A DNA stretch of 64,000 nucleotides from Lachnospiraceae bacterium (GCA_015057035.1 SVFC01000006.1:1-64000), one strand, 5' to 3'. Counted from the stretch's first letter, positions 45,691 to 55,407 are shown. Translations and numbers: made by a program. The notes: generated from the letters alone by a model not told the origin.

Positions 45691-47622
45691 CTATTCTGTT
45701 GGTTCTAATGAGTTTTCAGATTCACTTGGTTCTTCGCCTACATTCTGACTTTCTGATTCTGAAGGCTCTCCACTGGCACTCTGGGATTCTGATTCAGAAG
45801 GTTCCTCGCTACCAATCTGAGACTCTGATTCGCTTGGCTCGTCCCCCGGTGTTTCCGACTCATTTTCACTTGGTTCACTTGAGCCTGACTCTCCTGTACC
45901 TGGTTCTTCTGTGCTTGGCTCGCCTGTGCCTGGCTCACTTGTACCCGGTTCTTCTGTGCTTGGCTCTCCTGTACCTGGTTCACTTGTACCTGGTTCTTCT
46001 GTTCCTGGTTCGCCTGTGCCTGGCTCACTTGTACCTGGCTCCTCTGTGCTTGGCTCGCCTGTGCCTGGCTCTTCCGTTCCTGGTTCACCTGTACCTGGTT
46101 CTTCCGTTCCTGGTTCTGGTGGAGTCTCTAATATGTATCCACATTCGCATACGTATACAATAACTCCTGCCTCTGTGGTGGTTTCCACTAAAATGTGATC
46201 CGCAGAAAGTGGATCCCCGCAATCGCCACACTTCAGATGAGCGTCAGCTGTTCCGCCGAACACTGGATTTTTCAAATGAAGATTCTCTTCTGTCAAATAC
46301 TTGCCACTAACATATCCGATTTTTCTTCTATTTGTACCATATCTTACACGATACCAGCCTGTTTCGTTACAAACAGATTCAACGTATACATCCTCATGTT
46401 TACCTAACAGAGCGATACGTACACCTTCTGTGCTAGGCTTGTTACGAATCTTAACAGATACCGTAGCCATCATAGTCTTTCCGACATCTGTATATGTGTA
46501 ATTGTCCGCACCCGGTCTAACTCCAGGTGTCTCTGTATCTGGTTCATCTGTGCCTGGCTCGTCTGTACCTGGTTCGTCTGTGCCCGGCTCGTCTGTACCT
46601 GGTTCATCTGTACCTGGTTCATCTGTGCCTGGTTCGTCTGTGCCCGGTTCATCTGGGAAGGTTCCATCTGCATTCGCCATAGTATGCTGGTCTACTAACA
46701 CAGCACTAACAATCAGACGATATTTATTGTCTGGAGAACAGGTTACCAACGTAACCGTTTTATCATTTGCGTCTACTTCTACGCCAGTATCTTTTTTAGA
46801 ATTCTTGACTAATTTCTGTAAAAATTCTCCATATCTGTCGTCACCCTTTTCGAAGTTGGTATTAATATAGCTTACTTCGTTCTGGTGGATAGTAAAATAT
46901 GAGAAAATCTGATAACGATATACCATTCCGTTATACAACAACTGGAAATACTGATGGTCCTCATAATAACCTTTCTGGTCATTATAATACTTCAGTTTTC
47001 CAAACATGGACAAATCCTTCATATTATGTCCATATATAACATTTCGAATATCCGACAAATCCCATGAGTTGGTTTCCTCAAGGAAAATACTTCCCCCTCT
47101 GGAATATACCAGATCATATCGCACTCGCTGATATTCTGCGTTATCTTCTGAATATAAAAGAGGATAACTAATGGTTTCATTTTCAAAGTGAATCCAACCA
47201 ACAATATCTGGATTGATATTCGTCTGCATTCCTACTAAATCCACACGAATCTGTTCGTACCATTCACGTGGTCTTTCCGGCACCTGAGTTGCCTCACTAT
47301 CCTCACTACCCGACGGCTGATTAGGTTTATTTGGCTTATTTGGGTTATCTGGAACCACAGGTAATGTAGGAACTGTCACATAGTTATCCTTCAGATTATC
47401 ATGACTTTCCTCTGCCTCTTTACTGTCACGATATCCTTCGTACAGAGAATATCCGCCGTAAATCAAACAGCCAATTCCAATCAAAATTAACACATCATAT
47501 ATGAGATTAAAAATTCTTCTTTTTAGTCTTTTCTTATTATCCTCTTCTTCAGAGAGTTCTTCTATAATCACTTCCTGAAGGTCCTCGTCCATAGGAGCGT
47601 TATTATTTTTGTTCTCTTCCAT
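45691..47622 (-). CDS. srtB: class B sortase with SH3 domain and Pro-Glu-Gly-rich repeats
   Basis: 643 residues from the ATG at 47622 (GGAGG four bases upstream); the longer frame from 47664 starts before that site. Membrane helix at about 38-60. Sortase domain at about 122-312 with the catalytic set His199 (YGHNM), Cys295 (TLVTCS) and Arg302 (KYRLIV). Then a PGTDE repeat block (about 325-370), an SH3b domain (375-440), a four-Cys ribbon-like segment (CGDCG...CECG), and a long EPGTE/GEPG and SEPSES repeat tail. Most sortases stop after the catalytic domain, so this one carries its own wall-binding and spacer regions. Confidence 0.88.
   Translation of the reverse strand: MEENKNNNAPMDEDLQEVIIEELSEEEDNKKRLKRRIFNLIYDVLILIGIGCLIYGGYSLYEGYRDSKEAEESHDNLKDNYVTVPTLPVVPDNPNKPNKPNQPSGSEDSEATQVPERPREWYEQIRVDLVGMQTNINPDIVGWIHFENETISYPLLYSEDNAEYQRVRYDLVYSRGGSIFLEETNSWDLSDIRNVIYGHNMKDLSMFGKLKYYNDQKGYYEDHQYFQLLYNGMVYRYQIFSYFTIHQNEVSYINTNFEKGDDRYGEFLQKLVKNSKKDTGVEVDANDKTVTLVTCSPDNKYRLIVSAVLVDQHTMANADGTFPDEPGTDEPGTDEPGTDEPGTDEPGTDEPGTDEPGTDEPDTETPGVRPGADNYTYTDVGKTMMATVSVKIRNKPSTEGVRIALLGKHEDVYVESVCNETGWYRVRYGTNRRKIGYVSGKYLTEENLHLKNPVFGGTADAHLKCGDCGDPLSADHILVETTTEAGVIVYVCECGYILETPPEPGTEEPGTGEPGTEEPGTGEPSTEEPGTSEPGTGEPGTEEPGTSEPGTGEPSTEEPGTSEPGTGEPSTEEPGTGESGSSEPSENESETPGDEPSESESQIGSEEPSESESQSASGEPSESESQNVGEEPSESENSLEPTE
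45881..46125. repeat. in-frame 15-bp tandem repeats in the sortase gene (C-terminal block)
   Basis: About 16 units of 15 bp encode five-residue EPGT(E/G/S) repeats. Such tracts can change copy number by slippage without a frameshift. A second block of the same kind lies at about 46531-46655 (PGTDE), and an SEPSES-type tract at 45700-45850. Confidence 0.85.
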
Positions 47623-47760
47623 ATTACCTCCGAACAATCGCTTTTTACATTGCAACCAATTCATTATATAACAGGTTTTTCATCTTTGCAAACTTCTCTT
47701 GCATTATATCTGAAAATAGGCAATAATTTTATTATAATATGATTGCTTGGAGGAACCAAC

Positions 47761-49401
47761 GTGGTACAACATAGATTTAAAAAACGCAAAACCTGGCTGC
47801 TTATTCCCGCTATATTTCTTATAGTAGTTTTAGGCCTGTCCCTCTTCATGATATCTCCGCTATTTTCCGTGGAAAAGGCAACAGATTCCATCACTCATGA
47901 AGCTGGAAAAACGCCCAAATTTTCCCCTTCTGATTTTTTAGACGGAGAGAACTGGTGTGTAAATCTGTCCTATCTCGACGCTTCACAGGTGAATCACAAA
48001 AAGGTAGGCGAATATCCTCTATATATTTACCACGGTTTTGAAAAATACACTTTTACTGTGGAAGTAGTAGACACCACCGCCCCTAGCCTCACCTGCAATA
48101 TGAAAAATATTACTTTGGAAAAAGGCGAATACATCACCATCAATTCCATTGGAATAAAAGCCGAAGACAACACCGGTATCGACCGACTTCTGTTTCATCA
48201 TATTGTTGCAGATAAAGTACACATTGACGCGGAAGACTCTGCCCATCTGGAAGAACTGTTCCTAACGGGACGCGACCTCTGGACTCAGGAATACACCTTT
48301 GAGTACGGCGGTGTTTATACCATGACAGTTTCCGCAATAGACGCTTACAACAATGCCACCGAACTTACTCTTAACGTTACTGTAGAAGAAGCACCTGTTT
48401 TAGATACCATTGACAGCGTTTATCTGGCCATTGGACAAACGATTGATTTTTCAGAATATATTGAAGTTTGGGATTATCTGGACACCGATTATTCTGCCAA
48501 AGATGTTACCATTGATACATCCGCTTTGGACACCAGCAAATCTGGTGAATATGAAGTGGTGTACACTGCCACTGACAGTTACGGACTAAGTAGCAAAGCA
48601 ACTACAACTGTACATCTGCGTACTCCGCTTGAGTTGCAGGAAATGATTAACACCCATAAGATTAATAAGGATGAACATCTGATTATCGGCGCCTATAACT
48701 CCTACGACAGTGGCTATTATGAGGAAAACAACCCTGAGTTTATCCAGAACGTAATGTTGCCATCCATAGTGCACATTGAAAATGACGATAATTACACATT
48801 TGGTAGCGGATACATTATTAAAATCGATTCCGAATTTGTAACAATCGCTACCAACGACCATGTAATTGTTGGTGATTATGATCCAGAGATTTTCTTCTAT
48901 GACGGAACCTCTTGCGAAGGCATTATCGTAGCTTCGGACCCTCGAGAAGATATTGCTTTTATCCGTATCCCAATTGATGGATACAGCGATAAAACCTCTC
49001 TCCCGTTTGAATATGTCGAAACCCTTCGTACCGTTCATATTAATGAAGGATATTGGAAAGACTTGCCAAACGAAAAGAATATTCCTATTTGTTACAACTG
49101 CATTGATACAAACGGAGAAATCTGGCAGAGCTCTATTGGTCACATCGTATATAAAGAAGCCACACGAACCTGGAATGAATACGAAGACATTAATGAATGT
49201 ATCATCTCTATGGCGCCTGTTGGAGGCACCTCTGGTTCTGCTATTTTTGACGGACATGGTCGCCTCGTCGCAATGGTCCGCGGATACACAACCTACTACA
49301 ACCCTGACGGTTCCCAGTACGTGGAGACTGTGGCGGTTCCTTTAATTGAAATCCTGGATTACTACCAGATGATATTCCACGAAAAATTACATTACCAATA
49401 A
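47761..49401 (+). CDS. membrane-anchored trypsin-like serine protease with Ig-like domains
   Basis: 546 residues from a GTG at 47761, chosen because GGAGG lies seven bases upstream. One membrane segment at 12-33 anchors the N-terminus. Two Ig-like beta domains (about 105-210 and 212-288) follow. A trypsin-fold protease domain at about 330-546 has His367 (TNDHVI), Asp397 (DPREDIAFIRI) and Ser491 (GGTSGSAI). It should act outside the membrane, in HtrA/DegP-like fashion but without a PDZ domain. It is divergent from the sortase gene and probably belongs to the same surface locus. Confidence 0.82.
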   Translation: MVQHRFKKRKTWLLIPAIFLIVVLGLSLFMISPLFSVEKATDSITHEAGKTPKFSPSDFLDGENWCVNLSYLDASQVNHKKVGEYPLYIYHGFEKYTFTVEVVDTTAPSLTCNMKNITLEKGEYITINSIGIKAEDNTGIDRLLFHHIVADKVHIDAEDSAHLEELFLTGRDLWTQEYTFEYGGVYTMTVSAIDAYNNATELTLNVTVEEAPVLDTIDSVYLAIGQTIDFSEYIEVWDYLDTDYSAKDVTIDTSALDTSKSGEYEVVYTATDSYGLSSKATTTVHLRTPLELQEMINTHKINKDEHLIIGAYNSYDSGYYEENNPEFIQNVMLPSIVHIENDDNYTFGSGYIIKIDSEFVTIATNDHVIVGDYDPEIFFYDGTSCEGIIVASDPREDIAFIRIPIDGYSDKTSLPFEYVETLRTVHINEGYWKDLPNEKNIPICYNCIDTNGEIWQSSIGHIVYKEATRTWNEYEDINECIISMAPVGGTSGSAIFDGHGRLVAMVRGYTTYYNPDGSQYVETVAVPLIEILDYYQMIFHEKLHYQ

Positions 49402-49420
49402 AACAAACGGGGCTACTGCA

Positions 49421-49926
49421 AAATACCATGGTATATATGCGACGCCCCGCTTTCTATGTCCCCAGACACACCCCACGACGCAACGACTTTGGATAGAAGG
49501 ATAGAATTTCTTGAATCGCTTTTGGATGGATGTTTTCGTGTCTTTTGATAGGCGAACATCCGTGGGCTGGTAGTATGTGCATCGGAGACTTGGTTGTAAT
49601 TTTCAAGTACTTCTAGATATGCCTTAGAACAAAGTTGATATAAAAAACCGCTCTTGAGAACTCGGCGCAAAAGCAGCGCCTCAAACATTCAAGAGCGGTT
49701 TTACATTTTGTTCTAATGGCATATCAAGAAGTACTAAGAAAACTCCAAATAGTCTCTGATGCACATACTACCAGCCCACGGGTGTCCGACATTCAAAAGA
49801 CATCGAATCATAGACAACATCCAAAAGCGATTCTTAGAAATTCATTCTTCTAGCCACGGAGTATCGTCGTGGGGTGTGTCTGGGGACATAGAAAGCGGGG
49901 CGTCGCATATTCCCGTGGAGTTATTT
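49421..49926. repeat. ~500-bp imperfect palindrome (long-hairpin element)
   Basis: This fills the whole 519-bp gap between two convergent genes. The outer arms 49435-49480 and 49865-49910 are a perfect 46-bp inverted repeat. Pairing continues inward with bulges: GAATCGCTTTTGGATG, TGTCTTTTGAT, CCGTGGGCTGGTAGTATG with TGCATC, AGTACTTCT-GATATGCC and TTAGAACAAA all recur inverted. The centre is AAAACCGCTCTTGA / TCAAGAGCGGTTTT around a GGCGC...GCGCC loop. Weak pairing extends outward to about 49421 and 49926, over the stop codon of the next gene. No transposase or ORF of note is inside. Confidence 0.92.
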
Positions 49927-50163
49927 CATCAACGCCTTGATTGGATTTACATCCTTTGCAAGAGCACGAATGGTATCCTGCTCCTGTTTCATATATAATT
50001 CCAACATTTTAATCTCATCTTCGGAAAATCCTGTGGAAGAAGTAATCACGCAATCCGGCACACAGCCTTCTGCGCGTCTTTTTCCATCTTCAAATACAAC
50101 GTAGATATTCTGTCTGCCATCCTTTGGCACAATCCCCGATACTGTCATCTTCAGTTCATCCAT
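49921..50163 (-). CDS. small hypothetical protein
   Basis: 80 residues from the ATG at 50163, with AGGAGA about six bases upstream; another ATG two codons earlier touches that site. The sequence (MDELKMTVSGIVPKDGRQNIYVVFEDGKRRAEGCVPDCVI) is a compact beta domain with a C-terminal helix. I do not recognise the family. It lies 10 bp after the CmpB-type membrane protein and is probably co-transcribed with it. Its stop codon is inside the outer edge of the long palindrome, which may act as its terminator. Confidence 0.7.
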   Translation of the reverse strand: MDELKMTVSGIVPKDGRQNIYVVFEDGKRRAEGCVPDCVITSSTGFSEDEIKMLELYMKQEQDTIRALAKDVNPIKALMK

Positions 50164-50173
50164 AACCATTCTC

Positions 50174-51469
50174 CTATTCTGTAATTTTCATATTCGGCCA
50201 AACTCGTTCGATTAACTCATCCTGATAGGTAGCATCCAAAAACTCTTCAACCACATTACTTGCCGCAATTCCTTCCTGGCGTTGTGTATAGCGTGCCATA
50301 GCGAGGGAAGAGATTAACGCGTTACAAACCATAAAAAGAACCAGAAGCCATGTAAGAATTTTCCCACCCAATGGTGGAATCTTCTCAATTATGTTACTGA
50401 GGCGTGGATAGATGATCTTAATCCATACCACCGACAAGATTCCCCAGAAAACCATATATAGCAGATTTGTTCTTCCTCCAATATTAAATGGCATATGGCT
50501 ATAATCCCAGAACACTGTACCGAAAACAATCTCTGTAAACACGCTACATACATACTCATATACTCCGCCAAGCAATGCTCCAATTAGGAAAATATACCTG
50601 TCTGCTTTTTGAGCAAAGCGTGACAATACAAGTGTCAACACAACTGCTCCAAGTCCCCATACAATACTAAACGGACCATACAACACACTAGAACGGCTCA
50701 TCCACACACCGCCGACAATTCGGCAATAGAAAGTCTCAATAATGTCACCTAGCAATGCCGAAATCAAAAACACCCATATGATTTTATCTATACAAATGCC
50801 TTTAGCAAAAACGTATTTTCCCTCTGCCTCTGGGTCCTCTTCCATATTTGGATATGCTTTTTCAATACGTCCCCAAATGGCGGAGTATACTTTTCTATTG
50901 ACACCACTTACACTTTCCCGCTCCTTCTGCTGATATTCAATTACTCTGTGATTTCCTCTATTTCTTAACATAATATAGAGTGTTAGCAGAAAATCGATAA
51001 ATAATACACCACCAACTACTCCGCAGAAAATCTGTACCACAACCTCAGGTAGCATATGTATCAACAAAAACATAAGCGGATGAAGGAGTTCCGCGCCACA
51101 CCAAAGAAGTACGGCAAACGACATTGCCACCAACAAATTCAGCCATTGTCCATTATATGGGGTTATGTCTTCATATTTCCAAAGCATTCTCTGGCACACA
51201 CGACTCGTCAAAAATTCCGTAGAAGATTGCACCGCCACAAATACCACAAAAGCCTCAATCAGTTTGAAGAATCCATGCCCTAGCATTTCCGGCCACAGAA
51301 TAATCAAAATATCCATCATAATGCCGTACATCAGGCAGAATGGAAGATTCGTTAATCCTCTGTTTCGAAAACGACGGTCTTTTATTGCAACAATGCACAC
51401 CTCTAATAACCATCCCAAAAAAGAATATATTATAAGATATGCTATAAGTTCTAAAATAGTATAATTCAT
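50174..51469 (-). CDS. CmpB-type integral membrane protein (putative ABC transporter permease family)
   Basis: 431 residues with about nine to ten membrane segments. Two related CmpB (ABC_trans_CmpB) modules occur, one at about 1-165 (GWLLEVC, NRGLTNLPFCLMYG, YNGQWLNL) and one at about 235-385 (GDIIETFYCRIVGGVWMSRSSVLYGPFSIVWG, WDYSHMPFNIGGRTNLLYMVFWG). A hydrophilic loop near 180-230 joins them. The family is annotated as putative ABC permease, but no ATPase is nearby and transport is unproven. AAGGAG precedes the ATG. Confidence 0.8.
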   Translation of the reverse strand: MNYTILELIAYLIIYSFLGWLLEVCIVAIKDRRFRNRGLTNLPFCLMYGIMMDILIILWPEMLGHGFFKLIEAFVVFVAVQSSTEFLTSRVCQRMLWKYEDITPYNGQWLNLLVAMSFAVLLWCGAELLHPLMFLLIHMLPEVVVQIFCGVVGGVLFIDFLLTLYIMLRNRGNHRVIEYQQKERESVSGVNRKVYSAIWGRIEKAYPNMEEDPEAEGKYVFAKGICIDKIIWVFLISALLGDIIETFYCRIVGGVWMSRSSVLYGPFSIVWGLGAVVLTLVLSRFAQKADRYIFLIGALLGGVYEYVCSVFTEIVFGTVFWDYSHMPFNIGGRTNLLYMVFWGILSVVWIKIIYPRLSNIIEKIPPLGGKILTWLLVLFMVCNALISSLAMARYTQRQEGIAASNVVEEFLDATYQDELIERVWPNMKITE

Positions 51470-51595
51470 CGTTAATTCTCCTTTAATGAAGAATTATAGA
51501 CATTTTCTTTATTGATTGCAATCGAACACCAACTGTAGTATGCTTATTTTATAAATATTTAAGAAATGCGTCATATCTAGTAGGGGGATTTCCAT

Positions 51596-53095
51596 ATGGC
51601 AAAGAATCAGACAAAAGAGAAACAAAAGTTTACCATGACAACTATGGTAACCACTATTACCAAGGAAAAGATATATAATCTTATGAATAAGATTACCGTC
51701 ATCGTTTCCGCAGGTTTCCTTGTAAAAAACATCATTGGTCAGGAATGGATTGGTGCCATTGCCATTGCAGCCTGCCTGGCAGTTTACCTGGTTGCAGTTT
51801 ACATTATGCAGAAACGCAATATGGATGCAGACAAGCGCCACTTATTGGTTTCCTGCTCTCTGATGATTGTAATCTGTTTCATATCACTCTTCAGCGGTGC
51901 CTCCTATAGCGATGACTTCTTATTATACTTGGCGGCCATCGGTCTTGCAGGCCTTTATCTTCGCCCTCAGTATCCGCAGACTATGATTGGTCTTGGTAAT
52001 GTTTTATTAGTTATCCAATACCTTGTGGCCCCAGAAAAAGCTGGAGAGTTAGGACAGTTCATTCTATGTATGGTCATGTATAACCTTGCAGGAATTATGT
52101 TTTCTATGGTAGTTGCCCGCGGTCGTTCATATATCGTAGAAAGCCGTGCACGTACTGCAGAAATGGAAAAAATCATCGAATCCCTGGCAGCCATCAACGC
52201 TGAGCTAAATCGCAACTTTGAAGCAACAGGCGGACGTATCGCTGATATTAATGCAGCCAACACCCAGGTTGAGTTGCGCACTAACGAATTGAAGGACGAT
52301 TCCATCAATATCACTAATGGTGTTGCTGACACAGTTTCCACCTGTGATGGCGCAGCACAGTGTATCGACATCTGCAAACGCCAGATTCAGGCGTTAGTAG
52401 ATAATATTAGTCGTTTTGAAGAAGTATTAAGAGCCAATGAAAGTAACATTAGTGATATGTCCAAGGAAATTGTTACTATCAAAGACTCTGCTTATACCAC
52501 TAACAAAGTTTTCGATGGTATTGAAAAACAGATGGAAGAAATCGTAGAAGTTGTGGCACAGCTTAAATCCATCGCTTCTAGCACAACTATGTTGGCATTA
52601 AATGCTTCTATCGAAGCAGCCCGTGCAGGCGCTGCAGGCGCAGGATTTGCAGTTGTAGCTGGTAAAGTACAGCAGCTGGCAGTTGACAGTAACCACTGTT
52701 CTGAACGCGTAGAACACATCGTTGTGGATATGCAGGAGCAGGTAGACAAAACCCGCAAGCAGATGTTAGAAAGCACCGACGCTGTAGATTCTTCCCTCGC
52801 AACAATTGACGAATTGAATCGCAGTTTCAATGAACTGCTTACCAACTTTGCTACTATGTATCAGAACATTGAAGAACAGGAAGCAAGTATTAACGAGTTA
52901 ACCGCAAGCTTCGACATGATCCAAAGCAGTGTTTCTACTATGGCAGAATATTCTGAAAAGAACCAGATGTCCATTGAAGAAATCGCTGAATCCATTAAGA
53001 TTTATGGCGACAATATGGAACAGATGGAAGCCGATACCGAAGGGCTCAAGAAGCTTGCAGAATCTATGGAAGAAGAAATATCTAGACGTTCCTAA
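51596..53095 (+). CDS. methyl-accepting chemotaxis-type transducer
   Basis: 499 residues. Five or six membrane segments lie between about 28 and 180, replacing the usual periplasmic sensor. No HAMP domain is evident. The C-terminal coiled-coil signalling domain (about 200-495) contains the hairpin-tip region near LKSIASSTTMLALNASIEAARAG. It would pass a membrane or intracellular signal to CheA/CheW. No other chemotaxis gene is in the window. A GGGGG-type ribosome binding site lies eight bases upstream, and a perfect terminator follows. Confidence 0.87.
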   Translation: MAKNQTKEKQKFTMTTMVTTITKEKIYNLMNKITVIVSAGFLVKNIIGQEWIGAIAIAACLAVYLVAVYIMQKRNMDADKRHLLVSCSLMIVICFISLFSGASYSDDFLLYLAAIGLAGLYLRPQYPQTMIGLGNVLLVIQYLVAPEKAGELGQFILCMVMYNLAGIMFSMVVARGRSYIVESRARTAEMEKIIESLAAINAELNRNFEATGGRIADINAANTQVELRTNELKDDSINITNGVADTVSTCDGAAQCIDICKRQIQALVDNISRFEEVLRANESNISDMSKEIVTIKDSAYTTNKVFDGIEKQMEEIVEVVAQLKSIASSTTMLALNASIEAARAGAAGAGFAVVAGKVQQLAVDSNHCSERVEHIVVDMQEQVDKTRKQMLESTDAVDSSLATIDELNRSFNELLTNFATMYQNIEEQEASINELTASFDMIQSSVSTMAEYSEKNQMSIEEIAESIKIYGDNMEQMEADTEGLKKLAESMEEEISRRS

Positions 53096-53112
53096 TTTTT
53101 CATATCCTTTGT

Positions 53113-53162
53113 AAAGAGAACTCCCGTGGGAATTAAAAACCATTCCCACGGGAGTTCTCTTT
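53113..53162. terminator. strong terminator after the chemoreceptor gene
   Basis: Perfect 21-base arms (AAAGAGAACTCCCGTGGGAAT and its complement, 53113-53133 and 53142-53162) around an 8-base loop; shared by convergent genes. Confidence 0.95.
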
Positions 53163-53181
53163 ATATTATAGAATTTTCCTT

Positions 53182-54489
53182 TTAAACCAACTGTCTCTTC
53201 TTAAAATAGAGGTGAACACCAATCGCAATTTCCACCACATAAATCAATGCGCAGATTGGATTAACTACATCATTCATAATATGTGCCGCGAAACTAAAAT
53301 CTCTTCTGGTGTATACCTTAATCGGCAAATATCCATCCTCTGCCTTACCATATTCAATCATTGCAATACTTTGATTTCGTTCCTGGTATTCACACAAAAC
53401 ATTACCATCTTTGTCGCAAAGTTGTTCTTTATGAACGATTTCCTCTTGCATATCTTCATCCGTAATAAACGAATCTTCATTCTCGATATCACCAATACTG
53501 TCCATTGCCACTTCAGATTCCATAATTACCACATCGTTCATTCCGTCTTCGTCCCAATATTCATAAGAATTCACTGGCGTTTCCATAAACTTTACAAAGT
53601 CATCATAATTATCAAATGTGGTTCCTTTTGCGAAATTATTATTTTCCGCTGCTATTCCACAAAATACTATATGCACACCTCCTGTGATTGCCAAGGCAAT
53701 AGCAGTTACTTTTACATAATGGAGTTTCAACTGGTTTCTCTTTATTTCCTTTTCTGTAGCAGCAAATGGATTCTGCCCATTAATTCCAGAAGAAAGAATC
53801 CAGATGACAAGCAAGCCTGCTATTCCAACAGCACCTGCAAACACCATCCCTGCGAAAAGCCACGAATCTGCACTCAGCCCCCAATAGGCATCATGAATGA
53901 AGATAAACAGTGGCAGACAAAATGCAAACATCGCAATAATCCCCAACAAAGTTCCCATGAGCCATTTTGCAATATATCCCTGGGTTCCTGCAAGAAGCTC
54001 TTCCTCTACATCTTCTATATTCACCGCTGATTTTACAGAAATATAAAACACTGCTTCTGCGATTATTGCCGCCGCGAAAAATGCACATGCTACGAAAAAT
54101 CCCACATGGGCTTTTAAAAACCCAAAGTTAAACACCATCGCTGCAAATAATCCTGCACTGGCAATTCCAATAGATGCGAGACTGTACATCTGAAATTTCG
54201 TTTTGCTCTTATTTAAGAGATTTGCAATCTGTTTTTTTCCTTTTTCGCTATTTCTTTCTGTAGTCGTTTCTCTGGCCCCTGCACGTTCTCCTCTTAATAT
54301 CTCATCTGAGGTTACGCCAAAGATTTCTGCAATGACAGGAATCAAACTAAGGTCCGGTGCACTTTCATCTCGCTCCCAACGACTCACTGCTTTATCTGAT
54401 ACATTTAATTTTTCTGCTAATTCTTTCTGGGTCATTCCACTGGCTTTTCGAAGCGCCGCAATAAACTGACCAATTGTTTTCTTTTCCAT
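53182..54489 (-). CDS. membrane-anchored XRE-family regulator
   Basis: 435 residues. The XRE helix-turn-helix is at 7-65 (MTQKELAEKLNVSDKAVSRWERDESAPDLSLIPVIAEIFGV). A basic linker follows, then four or five membrane segments (about 100-285), an acidic extracytoplasmic region rich in Asp/Glu (about 290-385), and a last membrane segment (405-428). Proteins of this layout in clostridia are thought to link an envelope signal to DNA binding. No partner gene is evident. AGGAGG precedes the ATG. Confidence 0.83.
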   Translation of the reverse strand: MEKKTIGQFIAALRKASGMTQKELAEKLNVSDKAVSRWERDESAPDLSLIPVIAEIFGVTSDEILRGERAGARETTTERNSEKGKKQIANLLNKSKTKFQMYSLASIGIASAGLFAAMVFNFGFLKAHVGFFVACAFFAAAIIAEAVFYISVKSAVNIEDVEEELLAGTQGYIAKWLMGTLLGIIAMFAFCLPLFIFIHDAYWGLSADSWLFAGMVFAGAVGIAGLLVIWILSSGINGQNPFAATEKEIKRNQLKLHYVKVTAIALAITGGVHIVFCGIAAENNNFAKGTTFDNYDDFVKFMETPVNSYEYWDEDGMNDVVIMESEVAMDSIGDIENEDSFITDEDMQEEIVHKEQLCDKDGNVLCEYQERNQSIAMIEYGKAEDGYLPIKVYTRRDFSFAAHIMNDVVNPICALIYVVEIAIGVHLYFKKRQLV

Positions 54490-54587
54490 AAAAATTCCTC
54501 CTGGGATGTTGTTTTTACACTCTTATTCTACGTTTGAGAGAATGAAAATCACACCCCGCAGACCGTAAATCACTCTCGTATAGCGAG

Positions 54588-54614
54588 AAAAACGGCATCG
54601 GAGACCCGATGCCG
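54588..54614 (-). terminator. terminator downstream of pflA
   Basis: CGGCATCGG-AGAC-CCGATGCCG, perfect 9-base arms, with five T residues following on the minus strand; about 90 bp beyond the pflA stop. Nothing else is seen in 54490-54705. Confidence 0.85.
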
Positions 54615-54705
54615 CAAGTAAAACTCTATATTTGTTCGTACAATGTTAATAGCTCTGTACATAATTAAGTTGTCTTACCCTATCGCTGTCTTATTATACG
54701 TTATC

Positions 54706-55407
54706 TTACTTCAACAACTCTTCAAGTGCAAGTACATCTTCTTTCTTCGCCGCTGGTATATCAGCAAACGGAAATTTCATTCCCAAATCATCATATTTCA
54801 CCTGACAGACTTTTTTGAAAGGAAGCAATTCCACCTTATCTACGCAAGAGTATTTATCAGCGATGCTTTTTAGTTTGAGAATATTTTCCTTATTATCGTT
54901 TAATGTTGGAATAATCACCTGGCGAAGTGTAACTGGAATCTTCTGCTCATCTAAATACGCTAAAAATTCCAGCACTTTATGCAGATCACAACCTACGTGT
55001 TTCTGATACTGTTCGTCTTCTGTATATTTGATATCCAAAAGTACTCTGTCTGTTTCCTGCAATAGATTTTTGATATCATCATTTAGAATACTTCCCGATG
55101 TGTCCAGACAAGTATTAATCCCTTCTTCGTGACATTTTACAAAAAGTTCACGAACAAACTTTGCCTGAAGCAGTGGCTCTCCACCTGATACGGTGATGCC
55201 GCCTTCTTCTTTATAATATTCTCGATAGCGAATGACTTTGCTTACGATTTCTTCTGTAGTGATTTCTTTTCCCTGTCGCATATCCCAGGTGTCTGGATTG
55301 TGACAACAACCACAGCGCAAGTTGCACCCCTGTAAAAACACCACAAAGCGTACGCCAGGACCATCCAGGGTTCCTAGGCTTTGAAATGAGTGTACATATC
55401 CCACCAT
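54706..55407 (-). CDS. pflA: pyruvate formate-lyase activating enzyme
   Basis: 233 residues from the ATG at 55407, chosen because AGAGGA lies six bases upstream; a frame from 55425 starts ahead of it. The radical SAM motif CxxxCxxC is met by CNLRCGCC, followed by HNPD. GGITVSGGEPLLQ and DTSG motifs also match the PflA family. It uses S-adenosylmethionine and a 4Fe-4S cluster to put the glycyl radical on PflB. It lies 355 bp downstream of pflB with hairpin elements between, so it may have its own regulation. Confidence 0.96.
   Translation of the reverse strand: MVGYVHSFQSLGTLDGPGVRFVVFLQGCNLRCGCCHNPDTWDMRQGKEITTEEIVSKVIRYREYYKEEGGITVSGGEPLLQAKFVRELFVKCHEEGINTCLDTSGSILNDDIKNLLQETDRVLLDIKYTEDEQYQKHVGCDLHKVLEFLAYLDEQKIPVTLRQVIIPTLNDNKENILKLKSIADKYSCVDKVELLPFKKVCQVKYDDLGMKFPFADIPAAKKEDVLALEELLK

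Noticed and set aside
45911-46198. Plus-strand ORF of PGSSVPGS-type repeats
   Set aside because: It is the antisense reading of the sortase repeat region; the composition follows from the 15-bp repeats and it has no ribosome binding site.
49435-49910. Insertion sequence with terminal inverted repeats
   Set aside because: No transposase frame exists between the arms, and pairing continues through the interior rather than being limited to the ends; a long-hairpin or MITE-like element fits better.
53212-54030. Long plus-strand ORF of 272 codons
   Set aside because: It lies wholly antisense to the membrane XRE regulator, which has a clear HTH, ribosome binding site and membrane layout.
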